The notes under the pieces: generated by a model
Databases searched by the model: none
What the model was told of the DNA's origin: nothing
The model's input: only the letters and a program-made list of their open reading frames with translations
In this document: positions 15,418 to 23,714 of the stretch, in pieces
Layout of the letters: the number at the start of each line of letters is the position of its first letter
Position numbering within the stretch: position 1 is the first letter of the stretch
Program-made: the position numbers and the translations under genes
Source of the DNA: a bacterium
GTDB taxonomy: Bacteria > Chloroflexota > Dormibacteria > UBA8260 > Bog-877
DNA: 34,743 nt
Reading direction: 5' to 3'
NCBI GenBank assembly: GCA_021802115.1
Contig: JAKABA010000025.1
Location: 1 to 34,743, forward strand

Positions 15418-17085
15418 TTGGACCCAGTGCACCCATCGATCGAGCTCTCCCAGCGGGCCAAGCTGGCCATCGTCGGCGCGGTGATGCTGGGACTTTTCCT
15501 CAGCGCCCTGGACCAGACCGTGGTGGGGACCGCGCTGCCCACCATCGTCACCGACCTGGGGGGCAACAGCCTCTACGTCTGGGTGGTGACAGCCTATTTG
15601 CTGACCAGCACGGTGACCATCCCCATGTACGGCAAGCTCTCCGACATTTTTGGGCGCAAGCTGATGCTGATCATCGGGATCTCAGTCTTCCTGGTCGGCT
15701 CGGCGCTCTCCGGGCTGTCCCAGAACATGGCCGAGCTGATCTTCTTCCGTGGCCTCCAGGGGATCGGCGCCGGCGCTCTGTTCCCGATCTCCCTGGCGAT
15801 CATCGGTGACCTCTTCACCCCCCGCGAGCGGGGTAAGTACCAGGGTTTCTTCGGGGCGGTCTTCGGGCTGGCCTTTCTGGTCGGCCCCTTCCTGGGCGGG
15901 TTCATCACCGACAACATCAGCTGGCACTGGGTGTTCTACGTCAACCTCCCGATCGGGCTGGTGGCTTTGGCCGTGATCGCCACCATCCTGCCCAACCACC
16001 GCCAGGAGGGCCCGCGTCCCTCGATCGACTACCTGGGCACCCTGGTCTTCACCGCCGCCGTCATCCCGCTTCTGATCGGGCTGACCGAGAAGGGCCTCGA
16101 CAGCAGTTCCGGCCAGGCGCTGGGCTGGCTCGACTGGCGGGTCGGCGGCCTGATCGCGGTCTCGGCGGTGCTGGGAGCCGTCTTCGTCTACATCGAGCAC
16201 CGGGCCAAGGAGCCGATCGTGCCCCTGCACCTGTTCAAGGTGCGCACCTACGCGGCCTCCCAGGTGGCCATGTTCCTGCTCTCATTCGCCTTCTTCATCG
16301 GGGTCATCTTCCTGCCCCGTTACTACCAGGCGGTGCGCGACATCAGCGCCACCGCCTCCGGCTACATGGTGTGGCCGCTCCTGGTCGGGCTGATGGGCAC
16401 CAGCGTGCTGGCCGGGCTGATGATCAGCCGCACGGGTAAGTACAAGGTCCTATTGGTGGGCTCCATGATCATGGCCACCATCGGCCTGCTCCTGATGACT
16501 CAGCTCACCGCCACGGTGGGCAACTGGACCCTCTGGGCCTGGATGTTCGTGATGGGCGTGGGCGTCGGCCCCTCCATGTCGGCCTACACGGTGGTGGTCC
16601 AAAACGCGGTGCCCCAGAAGGACATCGGGGTCGCCACCAGCAACCTCACGTTCTTCCGGCAGATGGGCGGTTCGATCGGACTGGCGATAGCGGGGACCTA
16701 CCTCGCCTCCACGTTCACCAGCCGACTGCCCAAGAACCTGGTCGCCGCCGGGGTGCCGCGGCAGCTCACCAGCGGCTTCAAGGGAGCCGGGAACAACAGC
16801 AGCCTGACCGGGGTCGGCAATCTGGCCGGCCAGCTCCAACACACCCTGCCGGCCGCGGCCCGACCCTTCATCTCGGACATCGTGACCGCCATCCACCAGA
16901 GCTTGGCCCAGGCGATCGGCGGCAGCTTCTGGCTGGGTGCGGTGGCGGCGGCGGTGGCGGTGCTGGCCACCCTGTACATGAAGGAGGTCCCGCTGCGCAC
17001 CTCCATGGGCAGCCACTCCAAGCTCGCGCCCAAGGAACTGGCCACGGCCCAGACCGACGAGGCTGAGCTGGTGGTCACCAAGTGA
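15418..17085 (+). CDS. DHA2-family (EmrB/QacA) multidrug exporter, 14 helices
   Basis: 555-residue proton-coupled drug exporter of the MFS. Features seen: LSALDQTVVGTALPTIV in helix 1 with the Asp typical of DHA2, motif A as YGKLSDIFGRK, motif C-like GPFLGGFITDNISWHWVFYVNLP, and about 14 hydrophobic segments with a long loop before the last one. The start is a TTG; AGGAGG lies 12 bases upstream. Its promoter carries a MarR-type operator, and the next gene, overlapping by GTGA, is a MarR regulator. This is a classic self-regulated efflux operon that should respond to a small aromatic or lipophilic compound, identity unknown. Confidence 0.92.
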   Translation: MDPVHPSIELSQRAKLAIVGAVMLGLFLSALDQTVVGTALPTIVTDLGGNSLYVWVVTAYLLTSTVTIPMYGKLSDIFGRKLMLIIGISVFLVGSALSGLSQNMAELIFFRGLQGIGAGALFPISLAIIGDLFTPRERGKYQGFFGAVFGLAFLVGPFLGGFITDNISWHWVFYVNLPIGLVALAVIATILPNHRQEGPRPSIDYLGTLVFTAAVIPLLIGLTEKGLDSSSGQALGWLDWRVGGLIAVSAVLGAVFVYIEHRAKEPIVPLHLFKVRTYAASQVAMFLLSFAFFIGVIFLPRYYQAVRDISATASGYMVWPLLVGLMGTSVLAGLMISRTGKYKVLLVGSMIMATIGLLLMTQLTATVGNWTLWAWMFVMGVGVGPSMSAYTVVVQNAVPQKDIGVATSNLTFFRQMGGSIGLAIAGTYLASTFTSRLPKNLVAAGVPRQLTSGFKGAGNNSSLTGVGNLAGQLQHTLPAAARPFISDIVTAIHQSLAQAIGGSFWLGAVAAAVAVLATLYMKEVPLRTSMGSHSKLAPKELATAQTDEAELVVTK

Positions 17086-17576
17086 GCGTTGAGGCACTGG
17101 TCCAGCCGCCCTCCCCAAACCCGCTCCCGCTGCGTCAGAGCCTGATCGCGGAGGCACTGGCGACCCTCGATCGGCTGTCAGCCCAGCACTGGCGGAAGGG
17201 CCCGGCGGCGCGGTTCTCCAAGAAGGACCTCTCGCCCGGACAGATGCATGTGCTCATGCTGCTGAACGAGGCCGGCCCCCTCACGGTCGGCCAGCTGGCG
17301 GAGATGCTCCGAGTCAGCATGCCCTCGGTGAGTTCGGTGCTGGACCGGCTTGAGGAACACGCCCTGGTGGCCCGACAGAGGGACGCGGAGGACCGCCGCA
17401 TGGTCCACATCGTGCTCACCGCCCAAGGAGCCGAGGACGCCGCCGAGGCGGCCGGCTTCCGGCGAGCGGCCGCGCAGCAGGTCCTGGCCCGTTTTGAAGA
17501 CGATGAGTTGGAGGCGCTGCTCAAGGTACTGGCGGCCACCGAGCGCGCCATCTGCTGCCTCAAGGACCCGGCCTGA
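17082..17576 (+). CDS. MarR-family repressor of the adjacent exporter
   Basis: 164-residue winged-helix regulator. Residues 50-115 hold the MarR domain: LSPGQMHVLMLLNEAGPLTVGQLAEML, recognition helix MPSVSSVLDRLEEHALVARQ, and the wing DAEDRRMVHIVLT. The GTG start overlaps the exporter stop (GTGA), so the two are translationally coupled. The C-terminal dimerisation helix ends with a Cys pair (ICCLKDPA), which could serve as a thiol sensor, but other Cys partners are absent. The probable target is the dyad at 15332-15364. Confidence 0.93.
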   Translation: MSVEALVQPPSPNPLPLRQSLIAEALATLDRLSAQHWRKGPAARFSKKDLSPGQMHVLMLLNEAGPLTVGQLAEMLRVSMPSVSSVLDRLEEHALVARQRDAEDRRMVHIVLTAQGAEDAAEAAGFRRAAAQQVLARFEDDELEALLKVLAATERAICCLKDPA

Positions 17577-17596
17577 GCCGAGCCCGATCGTCAGGC
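17571..17596. terminator. Inverted repeat spanning the convergent stops
   Basis: GCCTGA (17571-17576) and TCAGGC (17591-17596) are complementary with a 14-base loop, covering the MarR stop and the stop of the convergent GGDEF gene. It could act as a weak two-way terminator. There is no T-tract, and the stem is only six pairs. Confidence 0.25.
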
Positions 17597-19537
17597 GGGC
17601 ACGGCGACGGCGCGGTTGCCACCGCGGCGCTTGGCGGTGTACATGGCCGCATCAGCCGCTCCCAGCAACTGCCCGACCGTCCGGCCGTGGTTCGGGAACG
17701 TTGCCATCCCGATCGAGGCGGTGACCCGGGTCAGGGCGCAGGGCGGCGGCAGGGGGATCAGAGCCAGCCGTCGGCGGACCTCTTTGGCGACCCGGCGGGC
17801 ACCATCAACGTCGGAGCTTGGCAGTAGCAGCACGAACTCCTCGCCGCCGTACCGAACTGCGGCGTCCTCGGCGCGGACCGAGTCCTGTAGAGCCTGCCCC
17901 ACCGCCCGCAAGACGTTGTCGCCGGCTCCATGTCCGCAGCTGTCGTTGATCGCCTTGAACCGGTCCAGGTCGATCATCATCAGGACCAGGGGGCTGCTCG
18001 ACCGCTCGGCCGCGGCCAGCTCACGCCGGCCGGCGTCGCGTAGCCAACGGGTGTTGAGAAGCCCGGTCAAGGGATCTGTGATGGCGTGCTGGAGCTGCTC
18101 CGAATAGAGCTGGGCGTTGCGCCAAGCGGCGGCCGCCATGTGGCCCACCAGGCTCGCCATGTTGAGGTCGTCCGAGGTGAAGGCATCACGCCGGAAACGC
18201 ACCAGGCTGAGCATACCGAGCCGGTGGTCCCCGGCCACCAGCGGCACCAGCAGCATCGACTCGTCGTCGTTGGTGGTGCCGGGCACGTGCCCGGCCGCGG
18301 GGTGGGAGTCGGCGTCGTTGACCAGTTGGGGGGTGCCCAAGTCAAATGCCCACCCGGTGATCCCCGAGCCGATCGGGAAATTGTGGCCCATCACACCGGT
18401 CTCGTAGGTCGGCTCGCTGAGGGAACGGGCGAGGATCGGGCGAAAGCGCAGGGAGTCCCAGTCGGCCTCGTAGACCGCCAGCCCGTCGGACGGCACCAGC
18501 CGGCCCAGGTGGTCCGCCGCGGTCTCCAGCACCACCACCGGATCGTGCTCCGCCTGAAACGACCGGGCGGCCAGGACCAGGGCGTCGGTTACGGTGATCC
18601 CGGCGCGCATCGGAGCCCCCGAAAGGCTGATCGGGCCAAGGTCGCGCTCCTCCTCATCCATCTGGGCCGGCGGTTGCTCGAGATCGAGGATGAGCTGCGG
18701 CCGGATCAGCTCCACCGCCCCGGGCCCCGCGGCGGACTGGGGGGCGCCGAAAAGCGGACCCATGCCGTAGCGAACCCCGATCGCGGACAGGCTGTCGAGC
18801 TCGCTCCTGGTCGCGATCCCCGAAGCCACCAGACGGGTGCCCACCCGCCGGCTGAGCTCGAGCAGTCCGTACACCACCGCCCGGGTGCCGAAGTCGGTGT
18901 CGAGCCCCGCCACCAGACTGCGGTCCAGCTGGGTGATGTCGGGCATCGCGCGGGCCAGCACGGAGAGGCGGGTGCGGCCGTCGCCGAGGTGTTGAAAGGC
19001 GACCTTGAAGCCCCGCATCCTGAGATCGGCGGTCAGGTCCACCAAGGGGGCCGCCTCCGAGAACGGATCATCATCACTGAGCTGCCAGACCACCCGGGAC
19101 GCGGGGATATCGGCCCGGCGCACCGCTTGGGCCAGCAGGGTGGACAGCCCCGGGCGGGTCCGGCGCCAGCCGTTCAGGCTGATCATCACCGCAGCCGGCC
19201 GCACCATTTGGGCCACCGCCAATTGAGCCCGCAGGAGGGCGTCGTCCAAAGCCTCCACCAGGCCGGCTGCGGAGGCTGCCTCCCAGAGGTCTTCCCGAGA
19301 TGGCAGAGCATCGAGGCGGGGCAGGCGCCAGGTCAACTCGTAGGCGAGCACGGCTCGGTCCGACAGCCGCCGGATCGGCTCGGCCGTGATCCGAAGGGCA
19401 TGAGGGCTGAGCAGATCCCTGACCGCGAGCTCAGAGGCGTCGGCCAGGTGCACCGGAGCGCGGCGACGCGGCTTGGAGTCCTCCGACCAAGCGGCCTCGG
19501 TGAGCTCCCCTGGGTTGTTGGAGATGACCGCAGCCAC
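17591..19537 (-). CDS. Degenerate EAL + GAF + active-type GGDEF protein
   Basis: 648-residue cyclic-di-GMP-related protein. Residues about 40-285 have an EAL fold, but the catalytic signature is lost: the EAL position reads YELTWRL, the E of the ITE-like motif reads WQLSDDD, the metal-binding DDFG reads FQHLGDG, and the Lys motif reads TQLDRSL. Residues about 310-475 are a GAF domain (ITGWAFDLGTPQLVNDADSHP). The C-terminal GGDEF domain is intact, with GGEEF at 564-568 and an RxxD inhibitory site (RAED) just before it. It should therefore make c-di-GMP in response to the GAF ligand, with the EAL part acting as binding or docking domain. Cytoplasmic, no membrane helix. The start is a GTG. Confidence 0.85.
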   Translation of the reverse strand: MAAVISNNPGELTEAAWSEDSKPRRRAPVHLADASELAVRDLLSPHALRITAEPIRRLSDRAVLAYELTWRLPRLDALPSREDLWEAASAAGLVEALDDALLRAQLAVAQMVRPAAVMISLNGWRRTRPGLSTLLAQAVRRADIPASRVVWQLSDDDPFSEAAPLVDLTADLRMRGFKVAFQHLGDGRTRLSVLARAMPDITQLDRSLVAGLDTDFGTRAVVYGLLELSRRVGTRLVASGIATRSELDSLSAIGVRYGMGPLFGAPQSAAGPGAVELIRPQLILDLEQPPAQMDEEERDLGPISLSGAPMRAGITVTDALVLAARSFQAEHDPVVVLETAADHLGRLVPSDGLAVYEADWDSLRFRPILARSLSEPTYETGVMGHNFPIGSGITGWAFDLGTPQLVNDADSHPAAGHVPGTTNDDESMLLVPLVAGDHRLGMLSLVRFRRDAFTSDDLNMASLVGHMAAAAWRNAQLYSEQLQHAITDPLTGLLNTRWLRDAGRRELAAAERSSSPLVLMMIDLDRFKAINDSCGHGAGDNVLRAVGQALQDSVRAEDAAVRYGGEEFVLLLPSSDVDGARRVAKEVRRRLALIPLPPPCALTRVTASIGMATFPNHGRTVGQLLGAADAAMYTAKRRGGNRAVAVPA

Positions 19538-19583
19538 GCACGAGATATTGCCACCCGGCGGGGGGATCGCGGCGACGAATGAG

Positions 19584-20231
19584 TTACATCTCTGTGCTCG
19601 TGTTTGCGCCGGCGAGGTGGGTGGTCGAGAGCAGGCCCGGGGCCACCAGGGTGAACTCGGAGAAGACCACGTGGGCCGCCAGGGCGGGCCAGACCGAGCC
19701 CGAGGCCAGCCTGAGCGCGCCCGTGACCAGGCCCAGGAGCACGGCGCCTGCTGGCGGCAGCGGGTCCAGCGAGGCGGCCTGGACCAGCGCGTAGCAGGCG
19801 GTGGCCTGCCCCAGGACGCGGCCCGGAGTGTGCCCGCGCGCCAGCAGCTCGGAGATGACGCCCTCCCTCCAGAACCACTCCTCGCCCAGCGCCGCGGGCA
19901 GGATCAGCGCCGCCGCCACCGCCTTCGGGGCGGACTCGGTGCACTTCTGGAACTGGTCCAGACTGCGCCGCCCCAGGCCCGACCGGGAGATCAGGATCGA
20001 AGCGGCCAGGGTGGCGGAGTAGGCGGCGGCGCCGAGCCCGGCCCCTGCCCCCAACCAGCGGGCGGAGGGTATGCGCCTGGATCCGGCGGCGGGCACCAGC
20101 AGCCCCGAGCCCGCGAGTGCGGTGGTCATCAGAGGCCAGAATCGCTCCGGGCGGCGGAAGCTGCCCCGGACCGCGGCCGCCTGCCCCAGAGCTCCCAGGC
20201 CAAGCCCCCAGAGCGTCGCCCGACGAGACAC
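19584..20231 (-). CDS. CPBP (CAAX protease/bacteriocin-processing)-like membrane protein
   Basis: About 215 residues from a GTG at 20231 that follows AGGTGG five bases upstream; a GTG at 20240 is also in frame. Several membrane helices. CPBP motif 1 is intact: GEEWFWREG with Glu117, Glu118 and Arg122. Motif 2 (F-x3-H) reads YALVQ, with Gln151 in place of His, and motif 3 (H-x3-N) reads HVVFS with His187 but no Asn. It belongs to the ABI/CPBP fold, but proteolytic activity is doubtful. It lies directly after the split-barrel fusion gene on the same strand (stop at 20242), so the two probably form an operon. Confidence 0.7.
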   Translation of the reverse strand: MSRRATLWGLGLGALGQAAAVRGSFRRPERFWPLMTTALAGSGLLVPAAGSRRIPSARWLGAGAGLGAAAYSATLAASILISRSGLGRRSLDQFQKCTESAPKAVAAALILPAALGEEWFWREGVISELLARGHTPGRVLGQATACYALVQAASLDPLPPAGAVLLGLVTGALRLASGSVWPALAAHVVFSEFTLVAPGLLSTTHLAGANTSTEM

Positions 20232-20241
20232 TCGGGCCACC

Positions 20242-21705
20242 TCAGGTGCGACGGGTTGGCAGGATGCGGTCCAGGGCTGCCGCGGCGGAGCCGGCGGCGG
20301 TGAAGGCCGCACCCAGCCACGACGTCTGGCCCGGGAGGGGCGCGCGCCCCCGACTGCCCTCGGCCAGGGGCGGGGCCAGACCTGAGCTCAAACTGGGAGG
20401 CAGCGCGGAGCGCAGGAGCTTGCGGGAGCGTTCCAGGGCAAGATCCCGGCGGGCAGCCTCCGCTCGCGCCCGCACGGTGCGGGGCCCGGCCACCAGAAGG
20501 CCTCGGCCCAGGCTCACAGCCCCCACGCGGCGACCGCCTCGCACCAGCAGCGACTGGGCCCAGTCCCGCTCCAGCTCGGCCCTCTGGGCCAGGTAGCCAA
20601 ACCAGCCGCCATCCTCGGGGGAGCGGGCCAGAAACGCCAGCCCGGCATACCAGGGCGCCAGCGCCGCGTCCTGCACGAACAGCTGCTGCAGAGCCACCCA
20701 CACCGTTTCCGGCAGAGCCAGGGGGGGCACCCTGGAACCGGGCGCGTCGGCGGCCGCCAGATCGACGGCGGGGCGGCTCACCCCCTCTGAGCCGGCCGAC
20801 CGCGCGCTCATCAGCCCGGCCGCCAAGCCGGCCGCCAGATCGGGGAGGAAACCCGGGGGTTTGGCAAGGCCGTAGACGGAGCGGGGCTGAAAGTCGCGCC
20901 AGCCCGCGCCATCCCCCAGAGTGCCAATCCAGCCCACCATGCGAGCGAACTCGAAGGAATCATCGAAGACTCGAACCGCCAGGGAGGCCTTCGGCACTCG
21001 CCGGCCAGGCAGGCCGGGCGCCCGGACCTGGAGGCCGCCCCCGGCCATGGTGCGCGCCTGCACCGGAAAGGCGAGGGGCGCGCCGCCATCCTCGGAGGCG
21101 AGCGCCAGCACGCTGGGGAGGGCATCGGCGAGCATCTGCCGCCCCTTGATCTCGAGCCCGGCGATGGCGGTGGGCGAACGGGAACCCGAGGCGGCCGCCG
21201 CCAGGCGGCGCTCCCGGGGCTGTCTCCAGGGCCGCAGCCGGCGCATCTCCCACCCGCTGGGGCCCAGGCTGCCGACCTCGACGATCCGGATTCGGATCAG
21301 GGCCCGCCTCCAGTACTCGCGGTACACGCTCCGCCAGAAGGGACTTTGGGCGGTGACGCCGAAGAATTCCCGAGGACCGCCGGGACCACCCATCAGCCGG
21401 AAGAGCTGGGTCAGATTGGCGGTGCCATCGCCCGGGACCACAACCGCCTCCCCGAGCAGGAGGCGGGCCGGCTCCCCCGCCGGAGCCCGTAGCAGCGTGA
21501 CCCGGGGGTGCAGGCGCAGGTTGCGAAGCTTGGCCGCGTAGCCGACCGTGGTCGATGTCCAGATGGTGCCTTCGGAGGGCAGCAGCCGGGCCCCCACCGG
21601 CGCCACCGAGGGGGTGCCCCAGGGGTTGACGGTGATCAGGTCCCACTGCACAAACCGGTCCAGATAGGCGAGCTCAGTCAGGGCCGAGAGATCAGGCTCG
21701 GGCAT
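20242..21705 (-). CDS. Split-barrel flavin-binding-type (PNPOx-like) fusion protein
   Basis: 487 residues from the ATG at 21705. Residues 1-150 resemble the pyridoxamine-5'-phosphate-oxidase / F420-binding split barrel: LAYLDRFVQWDLITVNPWGTPSVAPVGARL, then TTVGYAAKLRNLRLHPRVTLL. A second stretch around residues 200-265 (LPSVLALASEDGGAPLAFPV) again looks like a split-barrel strand pattern, so the protein may be a tandem barrel. The last 200 residues are Ala/Arg-rich and unrecognised, with no clear membrane helix. A TACGGT -10 box seven bases before the ATG indicates a leaderless transcript divergent from the SRPBCC gene. The next gene downstream is the CPBP-like protein. Cofactor and substrate are unknown. 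Confidence 0.7.
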   Translation of the reverse strand: MPEPDLSALTELAYLDRFVQWDLITVNPWGTPSVAPVGARLLPSEGTIWTSTTVGYAAKLRNLRLHPRVTLLRAPAGEPARLLLGEAVVVPGDGTANLTQLFRLMGGPGGPREFFGVTAQSPFWRSVYREYWRRALIRIRIVEVGSLGPSGWEMRRLRPWRQPRERRLAAAASGSRSPTAIAGLEIKGRQMLADALPSVLALASEDGGAPLAFPVQARTMAGGGLQVRAPGLPGRRVPKASLAVRVFDDSFEFARMVGWIGTLGDGAGWRDFQPRSVYGLAKPPGFLPDLAAGLAAGLMSARSAGSEGVSRPAVDLAAADAPGSRVPPLALPETVWVALQQLFVQDAALAPWYAGLAFLARSPEDGGWFGYLAQRAELERDWAQSLLVRGGRRVGAVSLGRGLLVAGPRTVRARAEAARRDLALERSRKLLRSALPPSLSSGLAPPLAEGSRGRAPLPGQTSWLGAAFTAAGSAAAALDRILPTRRT

Positions 21706-21712
21706 CGCGACA

Positions 21713-21729
21713 ACCGTACGGGATATCCT
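21713..21729. promoter_or_regulatory. Divergent -10 boxes between split-barrel and SRPBCC genes
   Basis: On the minus strand TACGGT (21713-21718) sits seven bases before the ATG at 21705. On the plus strand TATCCT (21724-21729) sits nine bases before the ATG at 21739. The two starts are only 33 bases apart, so both transcripts would be leaderless or nearly so and could not be initiated at the same time. Confidence 0.4.
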
Positions 21730-21738
21730 CGAGGTGGT

Positions 21739-22245
21739 ATGAAAGTGATCGGGACCGCCGAGGCCGAGGTGCACGATCGGATCGTGCTTCCGTTCCCTCA
21801 GGACCAGGTGTGGGACTTCATCGCCGATGTTCGCAACTCCAACCGCTGGATGTTCGGCGTCCGTGAGGTGGCCGGCTCGTTCCGGCACCCGCTGCAGGAG
21901 GGTGACCACCTGCGGATCCGGCTGGTCGCCGGTGGCAAGTTGGCGGACAGCGAGTGGATCATCGGCGCCTGCGAGCGCCCCCATCTGGTCACCAGCCGCG
22001 GCCACGCCATGGGCGCCAGCGCCGAGCTGAGGATCGAGTGCACCGCCCTGGGACCGCAGTCGACCGAGGTGGTTCAGTCATTGCGCTACCAACTGCCAGG
22101 AGGGTTCCTGGGGGTGATCGCCGCGCGCTTCGGAGTCCGGACCATCCTTGAGACCCAGGCCAGGCGCTCCTTGCAGGCGCTGTCCGCCCAGCTCCGGGCG
22201 AGGGCCAGGAGCGGCGGGCTGACCCCCCAGACGGCTCCGGATTGA
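21739..22245 (+). CDS. SRPBCC / polyketide-cyclase-like ligand-binding protein
   Basis: 168-residue START-like (Bet v 1 fold) protein. The N-terminus VHDRIVLPFPQDQVWDFIADVRNSNRWM is the typical first strand and helix pair of the family, including the Trp after the Asn. The last helix (GVIAARFGVRTILETQARRSLQAL) closes the cavity. Such proteins bind hydrophobic ligands or act as small-molecule cyclases and transporters; no catalytic residues can be assigned. It starts 33 bases from the divergent split-barrel gene, suggesting joint regulation. Confidence 0.8.
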   Translation: MKVIGTAEAEVHDRIVLPFPQDQVWDFIADVRNSNRWMFGVREVAGSFRHPLQEGDHLRIRLVAGGKLADSEWIIGACERPHLVTSRGHAMGASAELRIECTALGPQSTEVVQSLRYQLPGGFLGVIAARFGVRTILETQARRSLQALSAQLRARARSGGLTPQTAPD

Positions 22246-22381
22246 CGGTTCCAGACCAGGGAGCAGGCGAGGAGCCTGTTCAAGGTGGGTGAGCGCGCCG
22301 CGGATCCCAGCCCGGATCGCGCGGTGGACCGCCGCCAGCGGGCATGGGCCTGAGCGCAGCCGGCCCTGGCGGAGCCCAGGG

Positions 22382-23122
22382 GTGAGCGCCGGCGATCCGA
22401 CGCGATTGTCGGCCTGGGAGCGGGCACCCGGATGCCCCTGGACGCTGCGAGTGACCAAGATGCGCTCAGAGGGAGACCCGGAGCTGCAGGCCGATCGCCT
22501 ACGCGAGTTGGTCCCGGACGTTCCCGGCCAGGTGCTGTTGTGCCCGCTCGTGAACGCGCCCGGAGTCACCCTGGGATCGGCCATCTGGCGCCGGCCCCAC
22601 CTGGAGTCGGCGATTCGGGCCCTGGCCGGGATCGGAGAGGTTCGCCTCAGCCCCATCGGGGGCACGGTTGGGCCCGGCGGTGACAGCTGGTTGAGCCTGC
22701 TCTTCGTGGCTCACCTCCCGGACCCGTTCCCTCGGCCCCTGGACCAGTTGATGGCCGGGTTCATGGCCTTCCTTGGGCAGCGCCTGGCGCCCTGGGAGGT
22801 GGCGCTGGAGCGAGGTCGGGTGGCCGGAGCGTGGTGTCCTGGCTTCAGCGACGTGTCGGTCGGCGGTCGCAAGTTGGCGGGGCTGGGGTTCAAGCTGACC
22901 AGGGAGACGGCCCTGATCAGGGCCATCATCGGGGTGCGACCGCCCAGCCCGACCGAGCTCGCAACCCTCGACGCCGCCCACCGCACCTTCGGGGAGGGGG
23001 TCGCACCGGAGCGGCTCGGCTGGCTGTGCCAGATCCTGGGGATCCCAGAGCTGGATCGCGAAGGTGCTCTGCGCCTGCTGGTTGACCCCGAGGCGGCGCG
23101 GCCTGGGAGAATCTCCTGGTGA
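22382..23122 (+). CDS. Lipoyl/biotin ligase-fold protein (LplA/LipB-like), atypical
   Basis: About 246 residues from a GTG at 22382; an upstream GTG at 22289 is possible, so the start is uncertain. The core fits the BPL/LplA/LipB catalytic fold: an early PWTLR...ADRLRELV segment, GIGEVRLSPIGGTVGPGGD, and the lysine-bearing strand FSDVSVGGRKLAGLGFKLTR, whose GRKLAG carries the Lys that contacts lipoyl- or biotinyl-AMP. The RRxSGGG loop of true ligases is weak (LSPIGGTV). It may be an octanoyl/lipoyl transferase, a relay protein or a non-catalytic relative. Its stop overlaps the peptide-deformylase start (GTGA), so the two proteins are made together. Confidence 0.65.
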   Translation: MSAGDPTRLSAWERAPGCPWTLRVTKMRSEGDPELQADRLRELVPDVPGQVLLCPLVNAPGVTLGSAIWRRPHLESAIRALAGIGEVRLSPIGGTVGPGGDSWLSLLFVAHLPDPFPRPLDQLMAGFMAFLGQRLAPWEVALERGRVAGAWCPGFSDVSVGGRKLAGLGFKLTRETALIRAIIGVRPPSPTELATLDAAHRTFGEGVAPERLGWLCQILGIPELDREGALRLLVDPEAARPGRISW

Positions 23123-23628
23123 AGACACGCCCACCGCTGCAGCTGGTGACCGATCCGGCGGCGGTCCTCCATCATCACTCGGAGCCGGTGAAGGTATTCG
23201 ACGGCGGGCTCCGACGGCTGGTGGACGAGATGTTCGAGCGCTGTGTGGAATGGCACGGTGTGGGGCTGGCAGCGCCCCAGGTGGGGCTGAACCTGCAACT
23301 GGCGGTCGTGGTGTACGAAGGCCACAGATTCGCCATCGCCAACCCCCAGCGAATCTCGCAGGCGGGTGAGGTGGACGCCCAGGAGGGCTGCCTTTCGCTC
23401 CCGGGCCAGGCCGGCCTGGTGCGTCGCTTCGAGGCGGTCAGGGTGCGCTACCGTAACCTCCACGGCAAGGGAGTGGTCCGCGACTTCGACGGCTGGCTGG
23501 CCCGCATCGTCCAGCACGAGTCGGACCATCTGCAGGGCACGCTGTGCTCCCAACGTCTGGCTCCCGGGGCCACCTTCGATCTGGTCCCCGAGGAGGACGA
23601 GGAGGACGAGGAGGACCTGGCCGAGTAG
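23119..23628 (+). CDS. def: Peptide deformylase
   Basis: 169-residue metalloenzyme removing the formyl group from nascent N-formyl-methionine. All three motifs are complete: GVGLAAPQVG (47-56), EGCLSLP (89-95, metal ligand Cys91) and QHESDHL (132-138, His133 and His137 with catalytic Glu134). The GTG start overlaps the preceding stop. An acidic tail with ten Glu/Asp close to the C-terminus (EEDEEDEED) is unusual for the family. The normal partners fmt, gmk or priA are not adjacent; it is instead coupled to the lipoyl-ligase-like gene. Confidence 0.95.
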   Translation: MKTRPPLQLVTDPAAVLHHHSEPVKVFDGGLRRLVDEMFERCVEWHGVGLAAPQVGLNLQLAVVVYEGHRFAIANPQRISQAGEVDAQEGCLSLPGQAGLVRRFEAVRVRYRNLHGKGVVRDFDGWLARIVQHESDHLQGTLCSQRLAPGATFDLVPEEDEEDEEDLAE

Positions 23629-23663
23629 GGCTGTCCCGGCGCTCGTGGTGCCGACCGAGGGTC

Positions 23664-23701
23664 AGTCCGGTGGCGCCAGGTTTCCCCGGCCCCACCGGAC
23701 T
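23664..23701. terminator. Inverted repeat between convergent def and yceI-like genes
   Basis: AGTCCGGTGG (23664-23673) and CCACCGGACT (23692-23701) form a perfect ten-pair stem with an 18-base loop. It lies in the 86-base gap between two converging stops, where a bidirectional terminator is expected. No T-tract follows on either strand. Confidence 0.45.
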
Positions 23702-23714
23702 TCACCGATCGGGA

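Noticed and set aside
18086..19582. Plus-strand open frame of 498 codons
   Set aside because: Mirror frame of the EAL-GAF-GGDEF gene; no recognisable domain, unusual composition.
21508..21738. Upstream extension of the SRPBCC gene
   Set aside because: It would overlap the divergent split-barrel gene and pass through both candidate promoters; the family match starts at 21739.
23580..23628. Repeated GAGGAC triplet pairs at the end of def, considered as a microsatellite
   Set aside because: They encode the in-frame acidic tail of peptide deformylase and are too few to treat as a separate repeat.
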